Positions 16,870 to 27,131 of a stretch of 34,034 bases of DNA are shown here, piece after piece. How positions within the stretch are numbered: position 1 is the stretch's first letter; the number at the start of each line of letters is the position of its first letter. The notes under the pieces are model-generated. The model was not told the origin of the DNA and ran no database searches. It worked only from the letters and a program-made list of their open reading frames with translations. Source of the stretch: Temnopleurus reevesii (taxonomy: Eukaryota > Echinodermata > Echinoidea > Temnopleuroida > Temnopleuridae). The position numbers and the translations under genes are program-made. The DNA lies in contig BQKZ01000103.1 in the NCBI GenBank assembly GCA_036244855.1, forward strand, positions 36,456 through 70,489, read 5' to 3'.

Positions 16870-17845
16870 AAATTTATGCCTCNNNNNNNNNNNNNNNNNN
16901 NNNNNNNNNNNNNNNNNNNNNNNNNNNNNNNNNNNNNNNNNNNNNNNNNNNNNNNNNNNNNNNNNNNNNNNNNNNNNNNNNNNNNNNNNNNNNNNNNNNN
17001 NNNNNNNNNNNNNNNNNNNNNNNNNNNNNNNNNNNNNNNNNNNNNNNNNNNNNNNNNNNNNNNNNNNNNNNNNNNNNNNNNNNNNNNNNNNNNNNNNNNN
17101 NNNNNNNNNNNNNNNNNNNNNNNNNNNNNNNNNNNNNNNNNNNNNNNNNNNNNNNNNNNNNNNNNNNNNNNNNNNNNNNNNNNNNNNNNNNNNNNNNNNN
17201 NNNNNNNNNNNNNNNNNNNNNNNNNNNNNNNNNNNNNNNNNNNNNNNNNNNNNNNNNNNNNNNNNNNNNNNNNNNNNNNNNNNNNNNNNNNNNNNNNNNN
17301 NNNNNNNNNNNNNNNNNNNNNNNNNNNNNNNNNNNNNNNNNNNNNNNNNNNNNNNNNNNNNNNNNNNNNNNNNNNNNNNNNNNNNNNNNNNNNNNNNNNN
17401 NNNNNNNNNNNNNNNNNNNNNNNNNNNNNNNNNNNNNNNNNNNNNNNNNNNNNNNNNNNNNNNNNNNNNNNNNNNNNNNNNNNNNNNNNNNNNNNNNNNN
17501 NNNNNNNNNNNNNNNNNNNNNNNNNNNNNNNNNNNNNNNNNNNNNNNNNNNNNNNNNNNNNNNNNNNNNNNNNNNNNNNNNNNNNNNNNNNNNNNNNNNN
17601 NNNNNNNNNNNNNNNNNNNNNNNNNNNNNNNNNNNNNNNNNNNNNNNNNNNNNNNNNNNNNNNNNNNNNNNNNNNNNNNNNNNNNNNNNNNNNNNNNNNN
17701 NNNNNNNNNNNNNNNNNNNNNNNNNNNNNNNNNNNNNNNNNNNNNNNNNNNNNNNNNNNACGCACGCACGCACGCACGGACGCACGCACGGACAACCCGA
17801 AAACATAATGCCTCCGGCACCACCTTACGGTGGCGGAGGCATAAA
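16870..17845. other. Assembly gap inside a palindromic repeat
   Basis: N from 16883 to 17759. The left edge reads tttatgcctc, and the right side has an (ACGC)n run then tgcctccggcaccaccttac and its inverse ggtggcggaggcata. Both edges look like parts of one repeat family, which would explain why it was not assembled. Confidence 0.85.
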
Positions 17846-18188
17846 AAATGTAAAAAATATCACCAGGTGTAAAATTCCAAGTAAGGAAACTGGCACATTT
17901 TTGGCAAAAATGCTCATCAGAAATCCTTATTGAAATACTACAAACTTCAACAATACACAATAATGCTGATTTAATAGTTTCCAAATGTAATTTCTAAAAC
18001 TATTACCTGAAAAAAACATTATCCTTTTAAGCTGAAGGTTTTTATTGTAATATCTTTGGTTATTGTTCCTCGCACAACACAGTTTGTTGCAAGCTCTTTC
18101 TTTGTTCATCTACATTTTGAGCTCTTAGTATTTGAAATTAATCTTCTACAGAGGATTTGGTTCTTTCATTTCTTAGGTAAAAGACTTA

Positions 18189-18358
18189 TGGGATGTTGCT
18201 AGAAAGTTGCAATAGATTGCATATCTACTGCAAATCAGTTCAAACATGTCATTTGTGCACCATCTGACCTACAACATGTGGAAGAAACAATGCTTTGGTA
18301 GGCATGCTCCAATCAACTGAAACTTGCAATTGACTGCAACTTTCGAGCAACAACCCCT
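18189..18358. mobile_element. Small inverted-repeat element
   Basis: gggatgttgctagaaagttg at the left and caactttcgagcaacaaccc at the right bound 170 bp. The gggttgttgct motif also ends the arms of the palindrome at 13914-14420, so the two may be related. Confidence 0.55.
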
Positions 18359-18401
18359 TAAAAAGATAACAAATTTCAATCATAAACCAATATTTTGGTT
18401 A

Positions 18402-18755
18402 TCATTCCTCACAGAAAACTTTCTTGGGTTCAGTCGTAGCCTCTTCTTCCTCCACGACTTTGGCTCTCTTAGCAGGAGTCTCCCCCTCCTCCTCTGGAGA
18501 AGCTCCCTCAAGCTCCGTCGCTGGCTCCATGTCACCTCCTGCAGAAGGAGTCTCTTCTCCCTCGGTGACCTTGGCTTTGTCGACTGGAGTCTCCTCCTCT
18601 TTCAAAGTAGCTCCTTGCTCAGTTGCTGGCTCCAAGTCTCCTGCAGGAGGAGGGGTCTTGTCATTTTCCTCCTCTTTGGGAGTCTCTGCTGCACTAGGAG
18701 GCTCCTCTTCCTCTGCATCCTGCCCCTCTGGCTCCTCTTGCACCGGTTCTAAGAT
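18402..18755 (-). CDS. Acidic protein gene, last coding exon
   Basis: The acceptor on the minus strand is ttaattcaccag. It reads ILEPVQEEPEGQDAEEEEPP to EPKKVFCEE with TGA at 18402; 117 codons without a stop. Internal near-repeats (GD-LEPATE, GD-MEPATE) suggest short tandem duplication inside the exon. Codon use avoids stops across all repeats, unlike the upstream copy. Confidence 0.72.
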   Translation of the reverse strand: MLEPVQEEPEGQDAEEEEPPSAAETPKEEENDKTPPPAGDLEPATEQGATLKEEETPVDKAKVTEGEETPSAGGDMEPATELEGASPEEEGETPAKRAKVVEEEEATTEPKKVFCEE

Positions 18756-21700
18756 CTGGTGAATTAAAAGAAATAGAAGAATTTAGTATTAATCACTCCG
18801 ATATGAATTCTAACACGGGTCATTTTCATGATGTTAAGACGGGGTTTCCACTACAGATATAGCTCCATGTCACCTCCTGCAAAAGGAGCCTTGTCTACTT
18901 CAGTAACTTTGGCTATCTCAACTGGAGTCTCCTCCTCCTTCAAAGTAGCTCCCTATAGCTCAGTTGCTGGCTCCATGTCTCCTCCTGGAGGCAGGGTCTT
19001 GTCATTTTCCTCCTCTTTGGGAGTCTCTGCTGCACTAGCAGGCTCCTCCTCCTTTGGATCCTGCGCCTCTTGCACCGGTTCTAAGACCTGTTGAATTGAT
19101 AAAAAAATATGAGCATTAGTCACCCTAGTACTGTATAAATTTTAAGACAGGTTATCTTCACAATGTTAAGAACTGGGTTTCCACTGCAGACATAGCTGCC
19201 AACATGAACCAGCAGAAATTAGTTATATATCTCAAACAAATTAGTATTCTTCACATATTTAAAATTGAAGTGCTTGATGCTTATGTCAGAACAATTTACT
19301 GGGTTTAACACAAAACTTGACAAATCTGAGACCAAAATTAGTATTGATTACTAAAAATTAGTAATAGTTGGCAGCTATGTGCAGACCATGCATCTTCAGA
19401 GCTGCCAACCAGTACGGATTCCTTTCCACATTTCAACTCTATTACACATAGCAAGGAAGTGTTCAAATGTTCAGATATTCAAGATCAATTTACAAGAGAA
19501 GAAGAATATAATCCAACACACCTGTTTCTCCGCGAAAACGCTTTATCATCCACCGGCATAAACTTTTTATTGATTTAGGGTGTGAATCAAATGAATGTTT
19601 TGCTGTTACAAAATGTCATACCTCTCGATCTTATAAATAGCTTCCAGATGCTTTCCAGCTGATACCATTGATTCAAGGGTACAAAGAGGTGGTATTGTGG
19701 ACATAACAACGTATCACTTAATTACTGATGGCCATATAATAAAGAACTCCATAAGAAAACGAAAGGGAAGGAAAATACGGATTTTGGTTGGCAGCTCTGC
19801 ATCTTTAAGCACTCTGGATATTATTACCCGGCAATAGCAAGGCTTCCATGTGGTGCTCACTGCATGCAAAGAATTTCTTCCCACTGATACCCAATACATC
19901 TCACCAGGGTTGAGTGAAGAAAATTATGGATACATTTCTAGCTGAAGGAAATTAATGCCATGGGTGCAATTCAAACTGCTGGCATCCTTAAAAGACAAGA
20001 GTCAAAATCCCAAATGCCAAATAAATGATAAAAATAAAAAATAAAAATATAATCTGTACACAACGCATTCACACGCCATAGATGGAATACAGCTTGACCT
20101 AGGAATCTATAGGATTCCTATTATTACATTGTAATAATGAATCTGCCTTATTTCTCACAATTCATAGCCAATTTATGATTCACTCAAATTCACAAACTAA
20201 TGAAGCAACATGTCAGCTTCGAATACCTTTCATCTTTGAACGGGAGTCAACCCTTTGCACTTTTACATGTGTAATCAAATGTTAAATTAGATAAAGTGTT
20301 GACTGAATGCACAATTACTTTTTGATTTGGCGCAACTTTTTTTTTAATTCTAAGACATTCTGCTGACCAGTAAAAAGTCAAGAAAAAAAATCTGATATTC
20401 CTGATCCCTTCAAACGTAAATCACTTTTGTAATGAGCACATTGAAAAAAACGTTTTAGCCATTTATGTTTGATAGACCATCAGCAAATTAAATAAAGTGC
20501 TGAATGAAAACACTCTGAGTTTTCCTTGACAGGAGGCACTTTTATCAAATCCTTTCACAATAATCTCTGATATTTCTGATAGACAGCAACTTCCACTTAG
20601 TTTATGCACCTATCAATTGTAAGACGCACCCCTCGACCCCCGGGAAAGGTGCGTCATGGTTGGGTAATTTACCAACAAATGAATGACGCAGGGTATGGTC
20701 ATGGAAGCATTTGGTCAGTCACAGCATGGAGAATGGGGTGCGTCATAGTCGGTCATTTTACATGGGTGCGTCATAATGCCTCGCCATGTTTACAAACGGG
20801 TCTGTCTGCGCAATACTCACGTCACCGCGTACGCGTACCATCGCGTACCGGGTTTTTAAACATGCAAACTCCTTGAATGATAGCGTGTGTTTGTGTCTTC
20901 AGCTAGCTTTCATGCATGTCGATGTCAACAATGCATGCAATACTATACTAGCGCCGCGCCGATGCATAGCGTGCCACGTGTGCGCGGAGCTTTACCATGA
21001 CGGGGTGCGTCACAATGGTCAGTCAAAATCTTGAACTGGTGCGTCATATTTTTTCGTCCAGGCACAGTCATTGTAAGAAAAGGTCCGTGATAGTCGAGAC
21101 ACACAGGTGCGTCATGGTATAGGAAAATCCGACTCACATCTGACAAGTGACGCACCATTCCCGGGGGTCGAGGGGTGCGTCTTACAATTGATAAGTGCAT
21201 TATATTCCATTGTTTGTGTATCTTTAAAGGGGAACTACCAACCCCTGGAATTATCGTGCTCTCCTTAAATGAAGAAAAATCAGATGAACAAACTATAATA
21301 ATTTTAGCAAAATTTGCCAACCTGTTCAAAATTTATGAATTTTCAAATTTACAGAGATTTGGCGATCACTGCCGGTCATGGGGATCCTTGCAATCGGCAA
21401 CACCGACTAAATCTGTAACGTCATATCGGACAACTCCTCATTAACTTTGTACATAGATTTTTTTTTTAATGGATTAATGTAAAATTTAGAGTAAGGTTGC
21501 AACATCATTCTTCTCAAAATACATGCAGAATCAATACAGAAATGCTATACCCCCACCGAGAATTGGCATTTTGTTGACTTCTCTGAAAAATGTGAAATTT
21601 TGTATACAAAGTGAATGAGGAGTTGTCCAACATGACGTCACAGATTCCCTCCAATTTGCCAATCGCACAGATCCCCATGAGCGATCGGGATCGTCATATC

Positions 21701-24700
21701 TTTGTGACTTTGAAAATTCATAACTTTTGAATGGGTTGTCCTATTTTGCTCAAATCTTCAGAGTTTGCTCATCTGATTTTTCTTCATTCAATTAGAGCAT
21801 AATAATTCCAGGGATTGGTGTGGTTTCCCTTTGATAATACTCACTGGCATTTCTTGATCATTATTTGTTCCTTCTCTAGCATCCCCTGCCAGTACTTGGT
21901 CTACCTCTGAAAAAGAAAATCAATAAAAAATATTAAAGTAGTATAGTTTCATCAAATCACTAGAGATCAACTGATGTTTAAAAGCAATCATCTACTGTTG
22001 TCATATTGGCACCAGTCATTTTTATGAAATTGTATTCAGATTGCAAGGCAGCAAATGTAAGAAGGAATGAGAACAAAAATGCCTCTTTGTTTTATCAAGA
22101 GTTCTTTTGAACAAAAGGGCTACTGGCAGAGCATAGAGGAACAAAGCCCATTTCACTTTTTAGAGGTGAGAACCTCCTACACCTCCAGAGATGCAAACAC
22201 CATATCTATAAAGATCCTGTTTAAAAAAAAAAACTAGTCTTTGCTTAATATCATATTCTTAGCTTCCCCATAATTTCCAACACTGTTTCTTTTGGACTTT
22301 GAATATTCTATTTTGTCCTATTTTTACCAAAAATTCTACTACATAGGATCGAACCCTACAAGTTTGCAACTTTGCAAATCCCTTGAGCTTTGTTTGGTTA
22401 ATTATATTTTTGAATAACTAGCCTTCACAGTAAATAATTTTTCTTTTCACATTTGATTAGCAGTTTTAGATGTTGAGGAAACACTTTCAGCACTTTCAGC
22501 ACTATGTGGAAAAGGTGCTAAACAAAGAATAATTTGTGGAGCAATCATGCAAAAATGCGTAGCAAATTGCGATGCGATACCAGGAAAATTATTCCCTGCG
22601 TATATGTACCTTCTGTCGTGATGTTTGGCATAGATTTAGCGTCCAGGTTGGCTGATTCTGCTGGCTGACCAGGACTAGCAGCGCATTCCTCAGCTGTATC
22701 GGCCGTGACTGGGTCCAGGCAAGGTGAATTGCCAGTCTCGATTTCTTCTACTGGTTGTGTGTCCGCCATTTTCTAGTTTTCAATGAGAGAAGTAAACAAA
22801 TGAAAAACAAAGAAAAAAATAAACTTATGAATAAAAAGCTGTAGCATCAAAGTTTGCTGATTCTGCAGGTTGGCCAGGACTCTCTGCACATTCCTCAGCT
22901 GTATCGGCCGTGACTGGGTCCAAGCAAGGTGAATTACCTGTCTCAATCTCTTCTACCGGTGTGTGTCAGCCATTTTCTGGTTTACAATGAGAAAAATAAA
23001 CAAATTAAAAAGAAAGAGAACTATGGAACAAACGGAACAAACAAACATATGAATAGATTGTTTTAGCATCCATGTTAGTCGATTCTGATTGTTAGCCAGA
23101 GATCTGTGCACAGTTTTCAGCTGTGTCGGCTGTCACTGGGTCCAGGCAAGGTGAACTGCCAGTCTCGATTTCATCTACTGGTTGTGTCTGCCATTTTCTG
23201 GATTCTTGAATCTTGAATAGATAATTCCTCTTGCAGCTCGTCCGTAAGCTAAACTGGAATGTGATTGATGTGCAGTCATGGCTGTCAGTGATGCATCAAT
23301 GATATTTACAATAAAAAGTGATGGGTGCAAGTAAAAACATGGCTTTTTGGTTTTTGGATTACAATGAAACAAAAACAACAACAACAAAGTTTGAGAACGA
23401 ATGCTTTAGTATGAAAGAGAGGTCAAAGTAAGCAGATTCTACAGGTTATTAATAGGTGATTGCTGGTTCGTCAGGACTCTCTGCCCCGATCCGGGCTGTA
23501 TCTACTGTTACTGGGTCTAGGCAAGGAGAATTACCCGTATCAATATCTTCTACTGGTTGTGTGTCTGCCATTTTCTGGTTTTACAATGAAATGAAAATAA
23601 AGAAACAAAATGTGAGAACAGAATGCTTTAGTATAAAAAAGGGTCCAAGTTGGCAGATTCTGCAGGTTATTAATACAGAGCTGCCAACCCAAATCCGTAT
23701 TTTCCTTCCCTTTCGTTTTCTTATGGAGTACTTTATTATATGGCCATCAGTAATCACGTTTAACATTGTTATGTCCACAATACCATGTTTTTGTCTCCTT
23801 GAATCAATGGTATCAGCTGGAAAGCATCTGGAAGCTATTTATAAGATTGAGAGGTATGACATTTTGTTACAGCAAAACATTCATATGATTCATACCCTAA
23901 ATCAATAAACAGTTTATGCCGGTGGATGATAAAGCGTTTTTGCGGAGAAACAGGTGTGTTTGATTATATTCTTCTCCTCTTGTAAATTGATCTTGAATAT
24001 CTATTCATTTGAACACTCCCTTGCTATGTGTAATAGAGTTGAAATGTGGAAAGGAATCCGTACTGGTTGGCAGCTATGTTAATAGCCGATTGCTGGTTGA
24101 CCAAGACTTTCCGCACAGTCTTTAGCTGTATCTGCCATTACTTGGTCCAAGCAAGGAGAATTACCCGTCTCCATTTCTTTTAGTACTGGTTGTTTGTCCG
24201 CCATTTCCTGGATTTCAGTGACAGAAATGAAGAACATAAATCATTAACTAGTATATGGATCAAATGTTTGAAGACAAATTAATTACAACCTAAATGAGAC
24301 CCCCCCCCCCACACACAAAAAAGAATGACTTCAGACACATTAAACATTAAACATCTTTACAAATCTCTGAACACCAATTCTTAATGCCCTAAACATAATT
24401 GAGTGAATAAAACACCTGGCTGTAGTAGACACAAATAGGACCTAGTCAGTGTCTAATTGGGCTTCGCTGTTATTTAAGTTGATCGGATGATAGAACTTGA
24501 AACTGGATAGGGCCTAATCACAAATATCTATTGACAGCCAAGAATGTATAGTTTCTGGACTATAAAATCATTACTTGCCCAATCGGGCAAGAGATGATTG
24601 CCCGATGGCTTGATTTTTTATCTGGACATTCGGGCAAGCGAGTTGTAGGCTACTTAACCTAAGTTCAAGATAGCGCCCATGGTTGTTGTAGTTGTAGACT

Positions 24701-25850
24701 TGCGGATTAGCAGTACCGGTACTATAGATTCATATCTACATTAGATAGCAAAGGACCAGATAATTTACAGTGTAGCCTAGTCTCTGTTCCATGAATCCCA
24801 GCTATCAATCGATACTCTTTAGTCTTACTTGGCCTAGGCCTAGCCTACTCATTGATTTCATGAGTAACTGAGTCTGTGAGTCTGAGAGGAATGTTTTCAA
24901 TTGATTTTTAAATTCAATCACATTTCTTTCCTAAATGAACATGAAGTAGGCCTAAGCCTACTAGTACTACTACTGTATTATTGTATAGGTACATTCTCAT
25001 TTAATCTCACTCTCAATTCTGCCAAAGTCGAACTTGTCCAAGTCGAATAATTATAAGGAACTCCTTATTCGATGGAAGCCTTGGCTTGTTTTTGTTAGGC
25101 CTTAGACTGAGGCTAGCCTAGGGCTAGGCTAAGTTTATAGGCTAAGGCTAAGCCTAGTATTATTATGGCATGCCCAGACGGCCGTAGACCAATAAAACGG
25201 GTCTATTTCGATCAGGATTTGCTCCGCTGAGGCTATCGCCTGGCTACGCATCCTTCCTCAATAGGGGGCACCACCAAAAGTCAGAAATCGTTAAAAAAAA
25301 CCCTCCGAGAGTCAGATTTTTCTGTCTAAGACGGCCGGAGCTGTGAAAAAATATCAAAGGCAAAGCACCCAGTTCCAGACAGGATTGATTGAATGAACCT
25401 ATCTACGTTACTTACACATTCTTCATGTTCTTAAAAAGTTATGTTGAATTCCTATGTTGTAATGAGATAGAAAAATCCATCGGTTGGGAGGATTTATTAC
25501 ACAATATCTGACATTGAACCGACAGTCTCCTCCATACATTACAACGATGGATTGGGAGCTTAACCTTCGCGTACCTTGTCTTAAAATGTTAAATTAAAAA
25601 CAGGCATCATCAACAATGTCAATGCAGTGTCAGAAACTTGAGAAAGTGTTTAAAAACTCCTTCAATTACATTTACAGATGGACCATAATAAATAACCTAT
25701 TTCTTTTAAATCTAACTTCGAGTTAGAAATTGTCTTGCATCGAAAAAAACTTCGTTAACAATAACAGGACAAAGTAGTAGCTCTTACCTAATTTCCTTGC
25801 TAAAAGTTGTTCCGTAGAGCTGGATATTTTCCCTCTTTCTCATTCAAATA
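18402..25850 (-). CDS. Unidentified acidic protein gene, about 191 aa, exons joined
   Basis: Exons in transcript order: probable 5' UTR exon 25850-25788 (start uncertain), then 22772-22610 (ATG at 22769), 21906-21845 and 18755-18402. All junctions are GT/AG with matching phases. The protein starts MADTQPVEEIETGN, passes NDQEMP, then becomes Glu/Pro-rich with repeated EPATE and PKEEE blocks and ends AKRAKVVEEEEATTEPKKVF-CEE. AKRAKV looks like a nuclear localisation signal. No enzyme domain, signal peptide or membrane segment was seen. The composition recalls acidic nuclear proteins (prothymosin type), but I do not recognise it. Five copies of the first coding exon and two of the last complicate which are used; the gene converges on FLAD1. 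Confidence 0.6.
18862..19087 (-). pseudogene. Second copy of the last exon, early stop
   Basis: The acceptor atcaattcaacag is intact and in the same phase. It reads VLEPVQEAQDPKEEEPASAA, then ETPKEEENDKTLPPGG and DMEPATEL, before TAG at 18953. It lies upstream of the full exon, so if used it would give a shorter end; more likely it is a decayed duplicate. The intron next to it repeats as well (atgttaaga, gggtttccact). Confidence 0.75.
19191..19379. mobile_element. MITE with CATAGCTGCCAAC ends, copy 2
   Basis: 189 bp between perfect 6-bp target duplications TGCAGA (19185-19190, 19380-19385). The inner gtaatag/aattagta motifs match 12468-12668 in reverse. Confidence 0.88.
19397..19799. mobile_element. 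403-bp MITE with CAGAGCTGCCAACC ends, copy 1
   Basis: Inverted ends cagagctgccaacc and ggttggcagctctg; perfect 6-bp target duplications CATCTT (19391-19396, 19800-19805). It is non-coding. It is the same length as, and inverted relative to, 23676-24078. Confidence 0.92.
19806..20603. other. Intron of the acidic protein gene, nothing recognised
   Basis: AT-rich sequence with no supported exon or repeat boundary. A possible internal exon cannot be excluded, but the flanking exons already join in phase without one. Confidence 0.4.
20604..21200. mobile_element. 597-bp inverted-repeat element rich in GTGCGTCAT
   Basis: The ends atgcacctatcaattgtaag and cttacaattgataagtgcat continue inward into acgcacccctcgacccccgg and its complement. 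The inside repeats ggtgcgtca many times (for example 20649, 20737, 20764, 21003, 21038, 21105) and is GC-rich near 20820-20860. No transposase frame. Confidence 0.85.
21226..21832. mobile_element. Foldback element, about 607 bp
   Basis: aaaggggaactaccaacccc at the left pairs with ggggattggtgtggtttccc-type sequence at the right (imperfect). The arms continue inward through ataattccaggg, gaagaaaaatcagatga and the caactcctcatt region. It ends 6 nt from the exon 3 donor of the acidic protein gene. Related arms occur at 27957-28510 and, in part, at 1-115. Confidence 0.8.
21845..21906 (-). CDS. Acidic protein gene, middle coding exon
   Basis: On the minus strand the acceptor is gattttctttttcag and the donor gtgagt. 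It completes a Glu codon, encodes VDQVLAGDAREGTNNDQEMP and ends in phase 0. It joins both neighbours in frame. No second copy was seen. Confidence 0.75.
22428..22598. mobile_element. MITE related to 3269-3446, next to a donor
   Basis: It shares cttttcacatttga-tagcag near the left end and ccaggaaaattattccctg at the right with the FLAD1 intron copy. Its right end is about 11 nt from the donor of the first coding exon on the minus strand. Confidence 0.65.
22610..22772 (-). CDS. Acidic protein gene, first coding exon (copy 1, used)
   Basis: On the minus strand the acceptor cattgaaaactag sits three bases before ATG (22769). It reads MADTQPVEEIETGNSPCLDP, VTADTAEECAASPGQPAESA and NLDAKSMPNITTE, with donor gtacat. 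It is the only one of five copies with both a full frame and a donor that joins the next exon. Confidence 0.75.
22850..22976 (-). pseudogene. Copy 2 of the first coding exon, frameshifted
   Basis: The acceptor (taaaccag) and ATG at 22973 are kept, but bases lost after MADTH lead to TAG within seven codons. The downstream body (GNSPCLD, AESANF) is still recognisable. No donor. Confidence 0.75.
23070..23197 (-). pseudogene. Copy 3 of the first coding exon, frameshifted
   Basis: The acceptor (gaatccag) and ATG at 23194 are present. A two-base loss gives MADTTSR then TGA. The rest of the copy is alignable, but it has no donor. Confidence 0.75.
23449..23574 (-). pseudogene. Copy 4 of the first coding exon, open frame, no donor
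   Basis: The acceptor (aaaccag) is intact, with ATG at 23571. It reads MADTQPVEDIDTGNSPCLDP, then VTVDTARIGAESPDEPAITY and TAA. The frame is open for 40 codons, so it could act as a short alternative exon, but no donor is evident before the stop. Confidence 0.6.
23676..24078. mobile_element. 403-bp MITE with CAGAGCTGCCAACC ends, copy 2
   Basis: 403 bp between perfect 6-bp duplications TTAATA (23670-23675, 24079-24084). The unfilled target is preserved in the neighbouring exon copy 4, where ggttattaataggtgattgc is continuous (about 23444-23463). It is the same element as 19397-19799, inverted. Confidence 0.93.
24079..24207 (-). pseudogene. Copy 5 of the first coding exon, open frame, no donor
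   Basis: The acceptor (gaaatccag) precedes gaaATG at 24204. It reads MADKQPVLKEMETGNSPCLD, then QVMADTAKDCAESLGQPAIG, Y and TAA. The stop lies at the MITE target duplication. It is the most upstream copy relative to transcription. Confidence 0.6.
24425..24645. repeat. Relative of the 8532-8801 element
   Basis: Shared blocks are gtctaattgggctt, gaacttgaaactggata, gaatgtatagtttctgga and attcgggcaag. The terminal repeats are eroded. Confidence 0.5.
24646..25160. repeat. Low-complexity CTAGGCCTA-rich stretch
   Basis: Variants of ctaggcctaagc and aggctaagcctag recur at 24830-24850, 24949-24965 and 25100-25160. No gene is seen; it lies in the long 5' intron of the acidic protein gene. Confidence 0.55.
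25161..25787. other. 5' intron sequence, nothing firmly recognised
   Basis: gacggccg occurs twice (25178, 25331), hinting at a small inverted or dispersed repeat at 25170-25340. The rest is AT-rich without frames or clear repeats. Confidence 0.35.
25788..25850 (-). promoter_or_regulatory. Probable 5' UTR exon and promoter of the acidic protein gene
   Basis: On the minus strand a strong donor (attag before gtaagag) follows about 60 bases beginning gagaaagagggaaaatatcc. Just upstream, ttgttcccgccatatttg contains an E2F-like ttcccgcc and a YY1-like gccat. The donor could splice to the acceptor three bases before the ATG at 22769. The start site is not determined. Confidence 0.4.
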
Positions 25851-26013
25851 TGGCGGGAACAATTTTTTTTGCTGTGAAAATCAGAAATGATCGATATTAA
25901 TTGATTGCGATTAATTTACAACAACAAGTACAAGACACTATCGCGACCGATCGATCATGAACGATATCAAATCACTCCCGAGATCGAGAGTGTGCGAGGG
26001 AGGTGTGTGTGGG

Positions 26014-26043
26014 CTGTCTCTTATACACATCTAGATGTGTATN
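26014..26043. other. Tn5 mosaic-end (Nextera) junction adapter in the assembly
   Basis: ctgtctcttatacacatct (26014-26032) is the 19-bp Tn5 mosaic end. It is followed by agatgtgtat (26033-26042), the first 10 bases of its inverse, and then N. The head-to-head arrangement is that of a mate-pair junction adapter, so it is library sequence and not biology. Confidence 0.95.
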
Positions 26044-26440
26044 GGGGTCGGGAGTCCACAAAAGTTCCTGAAGAGGGGGCGGGGTACCACGGAATGCAAT
26101 ATGCAACCTTCTTTTGTTTTGTTTGTTTCATTTCACCCAAAAATTAATCGTTACCAAATTTATGCAGTTTAATCATGATGCCCATATCGAGCAACATTCA
26201 TGTATATACGTCAACATAAGAACATAACTATATGTTATCTAAGAGAAAAAAATGGTGTTCAAATACAAAATTTACAGATATTGATTAACTATCTGGCTAG
26301 CCCTTGTGTGAATAAACACATAAAGAAAAGGGACCCTTATAAAGAGTCACGAAGTCCTTTTTGTAAGCACCGCTTACAAAATTGTAAAAATGATGTGTAT
26401 ATCACGAAATGATGAATGACGTTTTGCTCTGAAAGCAATG

Positions 26441-27131
26441 TTTTCAGACTCTTTTAAGACTGAAAATCTAAAAACCTACTTGATTAGTTACTGCGTTCTG
26501 AATATTTCTTTATTTCAACTATACTTTCTCATATTTATGACACTAATCATAGCTCATCTCAGGTGCTTTGTATATGGATAATGACGCCTATATATAATTT
26601 AAATCTGATACCAATGTTTTCAGACTTTTAAAAGACTATACCGGTAATCTAAAAGTGTACTTGATTAATACTGCGTTATGAAGGTGTAACAATTTATTTC
26701 TTTATTTCAACTTTGTATAATTTATCATGCTTCTTACACTAATCATAGCTCATATTTCAAGCGCCTTGAGTATTTCAAATGAATATGGATAATGACGCCT
26801 ATATAATCTAAATCTGATACCAATGTTTTCAGACTTTTAAAAGACTACCGGTAATCTAAAAGCGTAGGCTTGATTAATACTGCGTTATGAAGGTATAATA
26901 ATTTATTTCTTTATTTCAACTTTGTATAATTTATCATGCTTCTTACACTAATCATAGCTCATATTTCAAACGCCTTGAGTATTTCAAACGAATATGGATA
27001 ATCAGATAATGACGCCTATATAATTTAAATCTGATACCAATGTTTTCAGACTTTTAAAAGACTACCGGTAATCTAAAAGCGTACTTGATTAATACTGCGT
27101 TCTGAAGGTGTAGAAATTTATTTCTTTATTT
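26441..27131. repeat. Tandem array, unit about 176-217 bp, 3.4 copies
   Basis: Units start with ttttcagact at 26441, 26617, 26826 and 27043. Shared landmarks are cttgatta...actgcgtt, atttctttatttcaac, actaatcatagctcat, and atggataatgacgcctatat. The array stops in mid unit at 27131 and resumes at 31547. Confidence 0.9.

Noticed and set aside
16713..17984. Frames of more than 300 codons across the gap
   Set aside because: They consist of N and cannot be supported.
18324..18762. Plus-strand Ser/Leu frames over 18324-18762
   Set aside because: They are shadows of the Glu-rich minus-strand exon, which has acceptor, phase and stop.
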